Positions 45,609-58,033 of a stretch of 64,000 nucleotides of DNA are shown piece by piece. Source of the stretch: Cryptomeria japonica (lineage: Eukaryota; Streptophyta; Pinopsida; Cupressales; Cupressaceae); contig NC_081414.1 of NCBI RefSeq assembly GCF_030272615.1, positions 4,093,501 through 4,157,500 of the forward strand. The letters run 5' to 3'. The position numbers and the translations under genes were made by a program. A model generated the notes under the pieces. That model made no database searches, was not told where the DNA came from, and saw only the letters and a program-made list of their open reading frames with translations. Each line of letters starts with the position of its first letter. The stretch's first letter is position 1.

Positions 45609-46626
45609 TCATCTCCAGCTTCTAGCAGCTGTACACAGCATAATAAGCAGAAATATAATTCAGTGCATGTCTCAAAATTAAAATATTCAATACAACTTGT
45701 TTACTGAACTTTAGATATTATATTGTTGCCAGCTATTGTTAAGGATGCATATGTGAAAACTATTACTTACAATTTTTAGAATTTCTGAGATTCATCATTG
45801 CTGCTTCTGCAAAAGCCTGAGCAGCTTCTGCATCAGCCTCCGCAGCATCAGCTTCCCTTCCTGCTTCTTCTGCTTCAGTCATAAGTAGTTCAGCATCAGC
45901 CACTGCCTCAGCAGCAAATTTAGCAGACTCCTCGGCACTCATCATTGTCATCTTTGACAGTTCAGCCTCAATTTCAAATTTTGTTGGGAGTCGTATTTCT
46001 TCTCTGAGTCTCTTAAAGGGGTTTTTGTAAGGGCTTGGGATGTGTTTCCCCTCAAGCTCTTCTTGTAGCAAATGGGTAATTTTTGTTCCTTTTTCTCCAT
46101 GGAGAAAACTTCTATTGAGCATATAATTTTGTCCCATCTGCAGTAAATCAAAAGAAGATGATGAAAATGGATCAGTACATATCTTGATAATATCATCTTT
46201 AAGTACTACAAGTCTACAACAACCATTTGCAAATGCTTACCTTCACCAGCTTACCACAGGCTGTTAACAAGTTCAGCTTGGAAGACAACATTTTTTTCAA
46301 GTTTGGCATTGGGAAGTTATTGTCCTGTTTGAAGACAATAAATTCAACATTTACTCTAAATCACTAAATTAATATGAATTCTACATTATTCACAAAAACA
46401 GTAAGAAATGAACCTTCTACAACTTACAATAAAGCCTCAAAATAATAACATTTCCCCTTGCATAAATTTTCTTCTATATAAATTTGCTTCTACAAGGACT
46501 AAAGCTAAACACATACAGAGAAACCACTATTACAGTCATCAAGTTAAACCTGTGGCTGAACTTTTAAAGCACAATTATTAATTGTCAGTTGAGAGTGATT
46601 TTTTGAACTTGAGCTTGAACTGGATC
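45609..46626 (-). CDS. TRB/SMH-like gene (histone H1-like domain and coiled coil), partial, four exons
   Basis: Predicted minus-strand exons: 46626-46550, 46324-46241, 46137-45771 and 45628-45609, with GT-AG borders (donors GTTTAA, GTAAGC, GTAAGT) and consistent phases. The second exon reads LKKMLSSKLNLLTACGKLVK, the end of the histone H1/H5-like globular domain of telomere-repeat-binding (TRB/SMH) proteins. The third exon has the Ala/Glu-rich helix EEAGREADAAEADAEAAQ followed by AFAEAAM, the characteristic C-terminal coiled coil of this family. The first exon is Ser-rich. The N-terminal Myb domain is not found in the window, and the H1 domain start is missing or divergent. TRB proteins bind telomeric and promoter repeats in nuclei. 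It may be a pseudogene. Confidence 0.7.
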
Positions 46627-47970
46627 CTACACTCGAAATTCTGTAGATTGCTCACAATGTGATTTTGATGAAAAATTGTCATTGATGTCAAAGTAATTTG
46701 TAAAAGGAGATTGATGAATATATTGATAAACATACAGTTGATGAAATTTGTGAAAGGAGATTAATGAACATATTGAACCTACTGAATTAGTATAGTTGAT
46801 AAACATGCAGTTGATGACCTTTTGTCCTAAATCCGATAAATATTTTACAGTCTGATCATATAGTCCCAGTCTGATCATACAGTAATTACACAATTACAGT
46901 CTGTTGGCTTGAAGATATCCTATTTGTAATGATTGGTTGATACATCTGTGATGTTAATCTTATTCACTAAGATTAACTTCAGAATATCTAGTTCAGAATA
47001 TAAGGGCTCATCACGGCAAGAAGAATTCTCGGAATACATTTGTGATGGATACTTGGCAGATCATATTTCAAATCTAACAAATAACAGATTGTATTTATAC
47101 ACCTGTGGATGGATACTGTGGCAGACAGTAATTCAAAGACATCAAATGATAGATTGTGGTTTTGTTGCAGATAGCAGAACTTCTAAGTAGTTAATGCTAA
47201 TACGTAGTCTGCAGAATTATTGTCAATACGTAGCAGATGATTATTGATTAGAACAAACCGACAATGACAGATTGAAGACTTTCAAAAAGGGGTATTGAAC
47301 AAAAGGACTATTTATGATAGTCAATTGTCGTGGAAGTAAGATGCATATCGTGGGTCAATGCAAAGTCTTAAAGACCAAACGATGTATAAATCGTGGTCAA
47401 AAATATGTTTATCTATCGTGAATTATTAGAACCGAACATTAATAACATTGGTAGTATAATCGATGATTAATTTTAGTGTGTTAAAATTAATGAAAGGATG
47501 CGGTGAAGTCAAGGGGAGGGCGTGATAAAAGAACAAACAACATCTTGAAGAGGTGCGATTAAATAAACCATGATTTAAATTTGCTAAATCCGTTCTGAAT
47601 TAAATGGTTGTGACTATTCATTGTACAAAGAGACATTACCTCTCACAAAGAGGTATGTAAAAGGTATTTATTCATTGGGAAAATGTGATTGGACAAGTTA
47701 GAGAGTGTTGTAGAAGAGTTAAAAAGAAAAAAGAAAAACAGATTTCATTTCTGTGAGAACACGTATATGAAGTCAAATATGATATACATCATAAAGAGGA
47801 ATAAGTAAGGAGAATCTATAGTAGATTCTTTTGAGAATTATATTGCAGATTTATGGACTGTATATGCAGGTCCATGAAGTATTTCTGGGCAGGTTGTAAT
47901 CAGAATATCAGAATTGTTTTGAAAAGATTTTAACAGATTGCAGAAGAAAATATCAGAATTTTACGAAGCA

Positions 47971-48111
47971 GAGGTTGGTGCCTCATCATAGGTGAAGTAG
48001 GTGCTTCATTTTAGTAAAGTCGGTGCTTTATTTGAAGGGGTTGGTGCCTCTTGTAAGTTGGTGCTTCCAGTGGGTTGGTGCTCACAAACTAATTTAGAGG
48101 TTGGTGCCTAC
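47971..48111. repeat. ggttggtgcctc minisatellite in solo LTR
   Basis: About seven copies of a short word ggttggtgcctc or ggttggtgctcac with variable spacers, ending 20 bp before the TATA box. The relative at 59261-62123 has the same word array in the same place. Confidence 0.85.
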
Positions 48112-48130
48112 AATCATTGTAAATGACACT

Positions 48131-48137
48131 TATATAA
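48131..48137 (+). promoter_or_regulatory. TATA box of solo LTR
   Basis: tatataa, followed about 30 bp later by the probable start (ggcattaatgcc) and the conserved R-region. Confidence 0.6.
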
Positions 48138-48342
48138 CTATTGGCATTAATGCCATGGTTTTCACCCACATTGGTTTTCCATGTAAAAACTTGTGTTCTT
48201 ATGTGTTCTTACTTGCATATGTTGTTAAATAAATTTTGAAGTGAAGTAAATTAAGAAGAAAAAATTAAAAATTACTTAATAAACTGATTCACCTCGCCCC
48301 CTCCCCCCAACATCTCAGTATATTTGAGTGCTCTTCAGATTT

Positions 48343-48617
48343 GAGGTTAATCTTATTAGATTTCCACAATCCGTGAGGCTAATGCTGCTGCTTTTGGATT
48401 TGATTGCGTGAGATTTTAGCATCAATGTTGCAGATCACACTCCGTGATCCATCATCAGGATGTTAGAGAGCATAGGGAGAAGAAATTTGATTTTAAGGTT
48501 ATACAGATTTTCCTCTCTTATGCCTTCACTGTTCATCATTCCAGCTGTGCTGTTCAATTTCTACAAATGCTATGCACCATGAAAAAGCATATAGTTCAAC
48601 TGGGATCAAAAGCCAAG
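48343..48617. other. No gene seen
   Basis: Non-coding as far as visible. If the TRB-like gene continues, this would be intron. Confidence 0.35.
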
Positions 48618-48814
48618 TTGAAAGCATGAAAGCTGAATGCATATTTATTGGCAAGCCCACATAAATTTCGCATTGTCTCAAAAGGATCCCCAGCATCATC
48701 TTCTGTACTCAAGGACTCCAGTATCATCTTTCTGCACTTGAGGACTTTTCTTTGAATTTCCTGGAGTTTTTGAAACTGCAATCTAAATTCCCAATTCTTT
48801 CTTTCAACACCACT
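48596..48814 (-). other. Unassigned coding-like frame
   Basis: A minus-strand open frame of about 72 codons with regular amino-acid composition (FQKLQEIQRKVLKCRKMILE, DPFETMRNLCGLANKY). It may be an exon of the same minus-strand gene or of another one; a possible acceptor (ATTGCAG) precedes it near 48775. It does not resemble a Myb domain. No family recognised. Confidence 0.3.
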
Positions 48815-49154
48815 TCATTTTTATGAAGAAATGAAGATGGCCCATGTATATCTCAGAAGACTCTTTAACCTCCTGCCGATAGTGCCTGAAGAACTTCCAG
48901 GAAGGGTGTTGCTAGGACACAAAAGAGACCTGATTTGAGATGTCATTGACCCAGCAAAATGGCACGGCCTTTGCCATTGCAAGCTCTCACGCATGACCAA
49001 TTTATTTACCCCAGGACTCTTCTTACTATAGGGCCAAAGCACAAGTCTCTCCTGAGGAACTGCAGCTATAGGAGGATTGCAAACTTGAGCAGAATAAAAC
49101 AAAAACACCAACAAATTAAGAGTCAATCATTAATATGCATAGCTAGCCAAGTGA

Positions 49155-49345
49155 GGTGTGCGTGTGTGTGTGGTCTGTGTCTGTGTGTCCCTGTGTGTGT
49201 CAGACTATGACTATGTGTGTCTGTGTGTATGTGTTTGTGTATGTCTATCTCTGTGTCTGTGTCTCTGTCTGTGTGTCTATGTGTGTTTATGCAAAACTAG
49301 CCAAGTGAGGTTGTTTGTGTCTGTGAGTGTGTGTCAACCAACTGC
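49155..49345. repeat. Degenerate (TG)n microsatellite
   Basis: Long tract of gtgtgt with interspersed ctgtgtct and ctatgt. Open frames through it are an artefact of the repeat. Confidence 0.9.
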
Positions 49346-49439
49346 ATGTCAGAAAAGGCTTGGAGGGCTTGAAAGGTTTCCAAAAATGGAAAATTTCCAA
49401 AAAGAAGAAAAATATTCAAAATAGAATTGTTAGTGCCTT

Positions 49440-50575
49440 ATTTTACAAAAAATGCCCTTTTTTAACCAATGGAATATTCTACTAGGGCTAAAATTAGTGG
49501 GCAGCACTAAAATTAGAGGAGGGCACCAAATTTAGAGAGTTGCCCTGATGTCAACGAGATGCAGGCACTCATACACGTGACAACCTGAGCAGATGTACTT
49601 GCACAAGCTTTTGAAGCTCTTTTTGTTTTTATTTGCAATAAGAATTTGAAACTTAACAAACATTTGAATAAAATTTTCTAGAAATTTTTTTGTAAAAAGC
49701 CTATGATCCTGCAATTTTTTGCAGAGGGTACCAATACGCTGCAGGTCCGTACAGATTCGTATGCTGCGGTATGAAAATTCGTGCCCCCAAAAAAATTTGC
49801 AAAAAAAATTTCTAGCTTCCAATTTCGACGATCTAACAAGCATTTTTGGAGTTTTTGAGCCTTCGCAGCACAATAGTGATGCCCGTTACACTCCAAAGTG
49901 CCCAAATTTTTCGCTGACCCCCAATTTTTGCCTCAATTTTCATGCCCTCAGCCAAATCGACCCAAAACATCAACAGCTCAAAATTTGATGAAATGGTAGT
50001 CGTTCTTAGGGTTTTGGGACATTGCAAACGCGATGGCAACCTTCGTTTAAGCACAATGTGCACAAAAAAATCTCTCAAGGTTGGATCCCTCAAAAATATG
50101 GACAAGAACTTAGCAGATCTGCTTTGATACCATGTAAAAGATGATAATTTCAACCTCACAAGCCAAGAGTCATCTACAAGCAAAACACCTGTCACACATA
50201 AGAGATCAAGCAATAGCAATATGCTCAACAACCTGAAAATTCTATATTGATTGCACACAAAGATTATGATTACAATGAATGAATGAATCTTTATAACAAT
50301 ATGCTCAACAACCTGAAAATTCTATATTGATTGCACACAAAGATTATGATTGAATGAATCTTTATAAAAGGATGAACAAAACCTTAGATGCAAAACCCTA
50401 ATGCGAGATTAAATTAGCTAGCGCCAAGTGTCACAATCATAATGATTGAGACAACATAAGCTATTATTAGTCTAATTAAATAAAAGGAAAAAGCACCTAT
50501 GTTTAGCTTAAGTGAAAAAGTGATTAAAGGACCTAATTAATGAATAATTAGATAAGTGTCCTAATTACTTCAACA
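49440..50575 (-). mobile_element. Copia LTR plus leader fragment
   Basis: On the minus strand an LTR of 443 bp (50575-50133) starts TGTTGAAGTAATTAGG and ends ATCTTTTACA, followed directly by TGGTATCAAAGCAG (50132-50119), a primer site of initiator-Met type with one change. The leader continues to about 49540 without coding, and the rest of the element is missing. Its right flank is atttt. An 80-bp tandem duplication lies inside the LTR at 50221-50374. Confidence 0.75.
50221..50374. repeat. 80-bp tandem duplication in LTR
   Basis: atgctcaacaacctgaaaat begins at 50221 and again at 50301; the copies extend to the ctttataa at about 50296 and 50370. The second copy lacks six bases. Confidence 0.9.
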
Positions 50576-52239
50576 ATTTTCCCATGAATTATTGATATGA
50601 TGAGAAAACATTATTATTATGCATTTAGGCATAATCTACTTTCAAGGAAAGTAGGCTAGTTGGAAATCTCCTACCAAATCTAAGCCTCCTATTTGTCTTC
50701 ATGACATTCCTAATCATTACCTTATTCAAGTTCCTATCCATCCAGCATTGTGTCTTTTATTCTTTCTTAGAGATATTAGGAGGGCTATGAAAAAGCTGAG
50801 CACTAGCTAAGCAAAGGAAACTAAGGGATCTCAAAATCGGTCTTTCAAAGATGGCATATTAAATGGACTTGATTGACCAAGTACAAGCTTATTTATGAGT
50901 TCGTTTTCTCAAATCCACATAAACACAAGACTATATTGATCAGTACTTCCATCATGATTGACAGAGATGCTAACCCTTCTTTTGCTCTAGAGTCTAAGTC
51001 TAGCCTCAAATTTCCATCAGCTCTTTCTCTTCTATCTCCATTCACTCATTCTTATGCGTCTATCAACAATTCCTTTTGGCAAGGAATCTTTCATTCATCT
51101 ATTCTAATTTATCTAGGGTTTACTGGTCTAGTGTCTAAGACCACCATGTTAGGTTATTTTTCTTCAATGTAACATTAGAATAGTTATATTTGTTGTCATT
51201 GATTTTAGCAATCCCACTTTCCAGGTTTTTGAATCCCATTGACTTACATCCATGTTTTGAGTGATTGTAATCAGATTAATCGAAATCCTTCTTTGTTTTT
51301 GGAGTATTCAGAATCCTTTCCGGTTCGTTGAAAATTGGTAATAGCTTGATGGCCTGGTTCAAGTATAGAGTATGGTTTATCTATGCTTATCCTCCTTCAT
51401 AGAACTTAAATGACTATAGGGAAAGAGATCATGACATTTATCTTCATCTGAAGCCATCTTAGAACTTAGGCAAATTCACTCTCTCAAATAAGGTGCAAAT
51501 TTGACTCCGCTCTGGTTGGTTTTTAATTCCATTTCTCTTCCATCATTCATGGACATTAGTATAATCTATTTCTTTCTTTTGACTACAAGTCTATGCTGAT
51601 AATAAATTATTTTGTAGAACCACATCTTTAAATCTATTGCTGATTCAATATAACACACATTTTACGAGAAAGAAAAAGGTGACACTAGAAGTGCAAATTC
51701 CACTACTGATCATCAAAAAACATATTTTACAGATTTATGCTATAGCATAGTTAGGGTCATAGTCAGTACTCTAAAGGTTCTGCAAGCTCGCGAGACTTTT
51801 TTTTGGGCCATGCCGATCCAACCGAGCTTGCAAGTTGATTCTTCCTCAGTCTGGCCAAATTAAGTAAAAAATCATCATTTTTTGTCATGTTTTGCTCTTG
51901 TTTGCCCATTTCACCCAACAAAACATCGACCTAGCAGGAAGATGATTTGAGAAGAGAACTTTGAAGGATTCATAGTTGATCAAATCATCAAACAAGTAAC
52001 TTACTATCATATTCTTTCTTTTGTTTCTTTGATTTGAAAATCAAAAAGCCTTGAAAATTTTGGAATGTTGTCAAAAAAAAAAAAATCCATTTCCCCTCAC
52101 CCCTTACTTCCTAACACTTCTAGCTTCTATTTGGATTTTTTTTTCCAAATAAATACTTAACATTTTGCTTGTTGCTGATTTTTTGCAAAACCCTACTGAT
52201 TTTTTTCCATGTTAAACAGCAATATCAAGTTCAACACAA
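50576..52239. other. No gene seen
   Basis: AT-rich. The plus frame 50873-51172 has no recognisable motif. The part from about 51730 may already belong to the hAT element below, but no terminal repeat pair could be confirmed. Confidence 0.4.
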
Positions 52240-54948
52240 ATGTGTGGTAACAAAGATCCCATATATAAGTATGATACACTAGGAGCTATCAAGGGCCAAG
52301 TAGCTTATAATGAATGCAAGCAGCCTATGATAGGGGGAGTTAATAGATTAAAATACCATCTTGCTAAAATATATGGACAAAATGTGAAGGCATGCCCTAA
52401 GGTGTCCAAAGACGTTACTAAAGAGATGAATACCCTACTTCTTGAGTACGAAATGAAAGAAGTGGAAAAGCAAAAGGCAAAGGAAGCAATAACATCAGTG
52501 ATGAATAAGTATCTATGGATTCCTTTGATACCCCAAATCCAAGCATTCATCCTGCACATTCCTCTATTGGTGAGAGTCTTGAAGGTTCTATTTCTACTTT
52601 TAGTAATATTCCTTCATCATCACCAAATTTCTTTATTCCACACAATGTTCCAAGAGCACAACCCTCACTTGAAGGTATCAATTGGAATAAAGAAAAACAC
52701 CACGGGGCTAGGAATAAAGAAAAACACCACGGAGCTAGGATGTAGCAGCAAACTTTTGGTACTATAATAATTTACCCTTGAATGTGGTGAGTGGTCCATA
52801 TTGAAAAGAGTTGGTGAATGCATTAGCAGTTGTTGGTGTTGGGTTTAAGACTCCAACTACTAAAAAATTGAGTGGTCATTGCTAGAGGAAGCCATTAAAA
52901 ATATACAGCTTGTGGTTGATGATCAAAAGAAAGCATGGCAGAAAAAAGGCTGCAGCATATTATCATATGGATGGAATAGGACTCACCATAATAATTTACC
53001 CTTCAATGTGGCGAACATCCCATATTGGAAAGAGTTGGTGAATGCATTAACAGTTGTTGGTAAGGGATTTAAGATTCCAACAGCTAAAAAATTGAGTGGC
53101 CCATTGCTAGAGGAAGCCATACAAAAATACACGACTTGTGGTTGATGATAAAAAGAAAATATGGCAGAAAAAAGGTTGCAGCATCTTATCATATGGATGC
53201 ACAGATGGATGGAATAGAACTCTCCTTACTTTTTAGCGGCTTCTAATGGCACATTAATGTTCTTGAAGTCTATAGATGTCTCATATGAAGTCAAAAATGT
53301 TGAGACTTTGTGCAATCTATTAGACCAAGCGATCCACAAAGTTGGGGTTGAGAAATGTTGTCCAACTTATCACAGACAATGCAACGACATATGTAGCCAC
53401 AAGGAGACTTATTATGGACAAGCATGCTACTATTTGTTGAACTCCTTGTGCTACACATTGCTTGGATTTGTTGTTAGAGGACATTGGGAAGATTGGATGG
53501 GTCAAAAATGTGGTTGAACACACTAAACAAGTTATCAAATTTATCTATAACCATTCTTGGGTCCTTTCTCTAATGAGAAAGCACACAATGGCAAGTAACT
53601 TGTGTGACCACAAGTGACACGATTTTCTAGCCACTTCCTCGCTTTTGCAAATAATTCTTGCCGCAATTCCTCGTCTCAAGAAGATGTTTGGTTGGAGTCT
53701 CCATTTTCCAAAAAGATTGAAGGGGAGAAGATAGCAAGAACATTTTTTTATGACTTGTTCATCAAAAACGGATAGGAGTTAATCAGGGTATGTAACAAAT
53801 ACAAACACAAACTTTATATAAAATCAAATATTTTTTGTTTTCCTTGAGGGGTTAGTTTTTTAATAATTTCAAATTTGTTTTCAATTTTTTAGGTGATAGA
53901 ACCTTTGGTCAACGTTCTTTGTATGGTAGATGGAGATCGCAAGTCAATGGGTTTCCTTTATGAGACCTTGGATAAGACAAAGAGACCATTGTGCATTACC
54001 GTAATGGAAAAAAAAATATGAAATCGTTTGGTGATTCATTGATCGCAAATGGACAAACCAACTCCACCAATTGATACATGCCTTGGCCTATTACCTAAAC
54101 CCAAAGTTCTACTTCTCCAATACATTTAAGGCTAATGAGAACATGGCAACTGCTATTTCATGAAATGATAAGATGGTGCTAGATACTAGGATAAGAGACA
54201 AAGTTCTTGATGAGTTAAAGGAGAGAATTACTATATCTTATTTATGAATTTGACATTGTTGACTCTCTAGACTTGCTATATTTCATCTATCTATTCAAGA
54301 TCTATAAGGGTGTGGAGGGGAGACTCTTTCTTCAGCTCAAGCAATTCAAAATGAGCAAAAAACAAGAAAAAAAACATCTTTTAATTTTAAGCTCAATACA
54401 AGTAGATATTAGAAACTTGATTCTATTTCTTTACTTAAATTCTTATATTTTTTAAATGCACTTTTGTAGATTTCTAGTGGAAGAATTACGATGCTAGCAT
54501 ACCAAATCATCAAAGGCTAGCCATCCATATTTTGTCCCAGCCCTATAGTGCTTTTGGGTGTGAATGCTATTGGAGCCTATTTGAGAGCATTGACACAAAG
54601 AAGTGAAACAAGTTGACCTCAGAGCACTTCAATGATCTTTACTTAGTTTAATACAACATTCGCCTTCAAACTAGAAAGGTGGAAGGCATTTCACATGATT
54701 CCAAAGACTTGGATGAGATTGATCCTTATGGTGAATGGACTGTCAATTAACAAGATGATGTCCTCCTTACTGATGAAAATCTTGCAAAATTAAAGAGAGG
54801 AGCAGCAAAAGCAACTAAATTGGATGCAATGGAGGAAAACGAAGACACTTTTGAAGAAATAGTCTATCATCATTTTGATACTGACTTATATTCTAGTTTG
54901 AGCTCTGAAAAAATAAGTTACACTAGGAGGCGAAAGAGGAAGATGTAG
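52240..54948 (+). pseudogene. hAT-family transposase, degenerate
   Basis: The first frame (52240) reads AYNECKQPMIGGVNRLKYHL and AKIYGQNVKACPKVSKD, a BED-type zinc finger with its first Cys replaced by Tyr. After frameshifts, KKAWQKKGCSILSYGW (52935), SNGTLMFLKSIDVSY (about 53240) and related text show the DUF659-type catalytic part; 53340-53620 continues with an RNase H-like fold section. The end (54520-54940) has SAFGCECYWSLFESIDTKK and HFNDLYLV, the hAT C-terminal dimerisation region, then a basic RRRKRKM tail before TAG. An internal duplication lies at 52764-53211. The protein would cut and paste the element; it is non-functional here. Confidence 0.85.
52764..53211. repeat. Tandem duplication, 224-bp period, inside the hAT gene
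   Basis: ataataatttacccttgaat at 52764 and ataataatttacccttcaat at 52988 start two successive copies that stay similar to the words ggatggaatag near 52970 and 53207. They differ by scattered substitutions and small indels. Confidence 0.9.
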
Positions 54949-55619
54949 AGTGTATTTGGTTGTTTTCTTTTTTATTTTGACATATCATCATATGTAAACA
55001 ATTATAAATCTATAATGTTGTTAACATTTGAAACTATGAAATTTCAAAATTTGAGAGTTTGAGGATTGTGTGACGTGTAATGCTTGAGTTGTAACAAATT
55101 GATAGTCAAATAAGACTTTTATGTTCTCTAAATACATTAATTTCTTTTTGTGTGTAATTATAAGGTTTATTTTGGCAAGTCCTTGCTGAGTCAAAAAATT
55201 GGTCTGTTGAGTCAAGTACAAGTCTTCAAACTATGGTTATGGCTAACAGCTATTTAAATGTTGATATATTTATAATACCTCATAGAAATCTTTATAAATA
55301 ATTATATGAAAACAAGGGTGTAGACTGTTTGTTATAAAAATATCTTCCCGTTAGATATTCGTTTTTTGGCAACTATTTCCAAAGGAGGTATTAGACTTCA
55401 GCATTACAGATGCTCCTACATGAAATTACTTTTGAAATATGAAAACTCACAATGCTTCAGGGTAGATTAAGGTGCAAAATGTTGCTCCACCAACAGCAGT
55501 TTTCACCTATGTTGCTTGTTGATGTGTTTTTTATAACACCTCGAACACAAAATAAAATACTAAGTATTCTATCCTCTCTTGAACAAGGAAACCTCAAATG
55601 CTAAGCTTTGTGATCAAAC
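54949..55619. other. No gene seen
   Basis: AT-rich sequence after the hAT relic; may contain its 3' end. Confidence 0.4.
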
Positions 55620-55624
55620 CAAGC

Positions 55625-58033
55625 TGTCATGTCCCCTCCCTGATCGTCATATATACATAACATAGTGCATGGACACAAAATGCATACCAAGGAGGATTTT
55701 TCAAACGTGACAAAATTCCTCCACTCCTCTTGAAATGTGCTCCAAGCAGGTAGGAAGGCACCAAACACATGCTAAGGAGGAATTTTCCTCCTCAACAAGA
55801 ATTACTCCTCCAATGCCCAAAAGCACTCTAGGAGGGTTGGAAGGCACAAAATCAAGGTTAGGGAGGATTCCTCAACTTTCACCAAATTCAAAATGCACCC
55901 AAGGAAGATGAAGAGCATCAAAATCCAATCAAGGGGAGTTTTCCTCCCAGGATGAAATTCCTTCACCACAACAGAATTTGCACCCAAGTGTGAAAATTTC
56001 CAAGACAAGAAAATTGGCCAAGTATGGAAGATTCCTCTCATCAAGACTTCGGACAGGATGAAATTCCTTGAACGTGAAAAAATGGGTTGTTGTCAGAAAA
56101 TTCTCCCTTCAGGACAGAGCATACACGAACATCTAAAAAATTTCTTCAAAGCACAAAATTCCACCAGGGAAGAATTTTCTCTCTCCAAGATTGACAGGCA
56201 CTCAAGGAGTCCTCATAAATGGAAATTCAAAAATTTGACTATGGAGAAATTCCTTCTCTAAGCCCCAAATGCGCCCATCTGCAAAATGTCAGAAATGATG
56301 AAACATCAAGAATTCATCTATCCAATCCAAAGACGTCAAGAGGCACAGAGGTCCAAGATGAGCAAATCTAGTTTATGACATCCAAGTTGAAGAAGAAATA
56401 TAGTCTCAGGAAGTTTATGGAGGAGGAATTCCAGTTCTAGAGGATGCTAGTTGAAAGACCTCAAGATTCAAACAAGTATAAATGAGAAGAATTTACAACT
56501 ATCTTGAATTTCAGCTGGAAATCCAAGATCCCAATCAGGAAAGAACAAAGAGGAAGAATTCTAGTTCCAGACATTCAAGGAAGGCATTCAAAGTTCCTGA
56601 GATCCAATTCAAGTACGAAAGACTTCAAGAATGACAGAATCATCGACAAGGAAAGATGTTCCAAGAAGGTGAATTCCCAAGCAAGTACATGGAAGGAAGA
56701 AAATGATCAAGGAAAGATAATTTCAGAAAAGTTAATCAAAGTTAGAACCTTGATCACAAAATGATGCAAAATGGAATATCCCTTGTGATGAGTCACGAAG
56801 TCCACATGGTGTCCAACATGGTGAGGTGGCACCCTGTCACCTTCTCTGGCCAATCAAATGTCGCCCAAATATCGTGACCAAATTCAATGCATTTGCCGCC
56901 AAGGGAAGGGATAGTGAGCATCCTATTTTGGGCAAGAATCTATTAAATGCTTGATGGAGTGGTGGTTCATTTAATGCATAGTGGTCGCCTTACTTGGAAT
57001 GATGAGTCATTTAATGCAAAGTTGGTGTGATGCCTTATTTATTACCAGACCCACTACTTGGCGCCACAAAGGGTTCATTTTTGGTCAAACCCTAATTAGG
57101 GTTTGCATCTTGTAATCTCGGCCCTTAATTTCAAATCAATCTTGGTTGTTCATTTATGGGAGGATCTCTATAAAAGGCTATGCCTTCTCGATTGTAATCC
57201 ATTAGATAGATAGCTCATTAGTTCAAGTAGAGAGCTCTTGCTCCTTAGAGTAGAAGTAGACTAGGAGAAGGAGAAGACATCGTTGTAAGAATTGGAGAAA
57301 TAAAATTTGATCATTGAAGATATGGTGGATTCATGTTTATTTCAACTTGTTGCATGGTGTTCTTCCAATTTCTCAATTGTTAGATAAAGTGCTTTGATTT
57401 CAATGGAGAATGTAATGGTGTTTGATGAATTTCCATGGTTCATACTTTTTGCATCTTGTTGATTATAAGTTGCAGTGTAAAGTTAGCCTGAGCCACTAAA
57501 TTTGTGCTAAGTTCAATTGTGGATAGTCATTTGGATTGCACTATTTTGGGTATTCAAATGCACTTTCTCGATGTGAAAATCCTTCAGCATCCTTGGAAGA
57601 TTGCACCAATTCTTGTGGAGTTGTAGTTGATCTTGGCGAATTATTTGGAATTTGTCCATTAGAGCACCATCCATTGATATCATTATCCTTAGGAGTAGAT
57701 TTAGATCCTTCTAACCCTTTCCCCTTTAATTTCAGTTGTGTCTGTTCAAAAAAGAAGCATCATGAGATTGCAATTTTCGATGAAGAAGTTTCAGCGAGCA
57801 TTGCACAAGAAGTGAAGAACAATTTAAACGTGAGTCCCCTTGGATTACCAGCAAAACATCAAGCCAAACGAGCTCATATCCAACATAAAGTCACAAGTTC
57901 ACAGTAGGAACCTTGGAGTCACCTCTATGATCTTCACAATCTTAGCATATGAGGGGTCTTTGCTCAAGAGAGGATAGAGTGACCGTTGGAAACTTCATTC
58001 TGTGTTGGTGTGGTCACAAAACACCCATCAACA
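55625..58033 (+). repeat. Ty3-type LTR (about 2.4 kb)
   Basis: Starts TGTCATGTCCCCTCCC, with many degenerate aggaggaattcctcc-like words in the first 1.2 kb, then a TATA box at 57169-57177, a leader-like section and an end ACACCCATCAACA at 58033. This layout fits a long Ty3 LTR. No PBS or gag follows and no polypurine tract precedes, so it is a solo LTR or a fragment. The flanks caagc and ctacc do not match convincingly. The 123-codon frame 57536-57907 inside has no recognised motif. Confidence 0.55.
57169..57177 (+). promoter_or_regulatory. TATA box of the Ty3-type LTR
   Basis: tataaaagg preceded by gggaggatctc and followed by ctatgccttctcg; a strong TATA match. Confidence 0.65.

Larger units (their letters stand above)
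46661..48342 (+). mobile_element. Solo LTR, SIRE-like copia (1672 bp), TSD gattt
   Basis: gattt at 46661-46665 and 48338-48342 flanks 46666-48337, which starts TGATGAAAAATTGTCATTG and ends GAGTGCTCTTCA. It has a minisatellite, a TATA box, the R-region words ttttccatgtaaaaacttgt and a pyrimidine tract before the end, as in SIRE-type copia LTRs. No PBS or coding follows. It lies in antisense to the TRB-like gene, in the intron upstream of the first visible exon. A longer relative is at 59261-62123. Confidence 0.88.

Noticed and set aside
48821-49126. 101-codon minus-strand ORF and overlapping plus frame
   Set aside because: Neither strand shows a known motif or splice context; composition is not convincing.
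49158-49424. Cys/Val-rich plus-strand ORF
   Set aside because: It is the translation of the degenerate TG microsatellite.
50873-51172. 99-codon plus-strand ORF
   Set aside because: No recognisable domain; likely a chance frame in AT-rich DNA.
51730-55240. Terminal inverted repeats of the hAT element (catagtta near 51747 and caaactatg near 55230)
   Set aside because: Only about seven bases match and the 8-bp flanks do not agree, so ends cannot be fixed.
57536-57907. 123-codon plus-strand ORF in the Ty3-type LTR
   Set aside because: No motif or family recognised and it lies within a probable LTR; listed only inside that feature.
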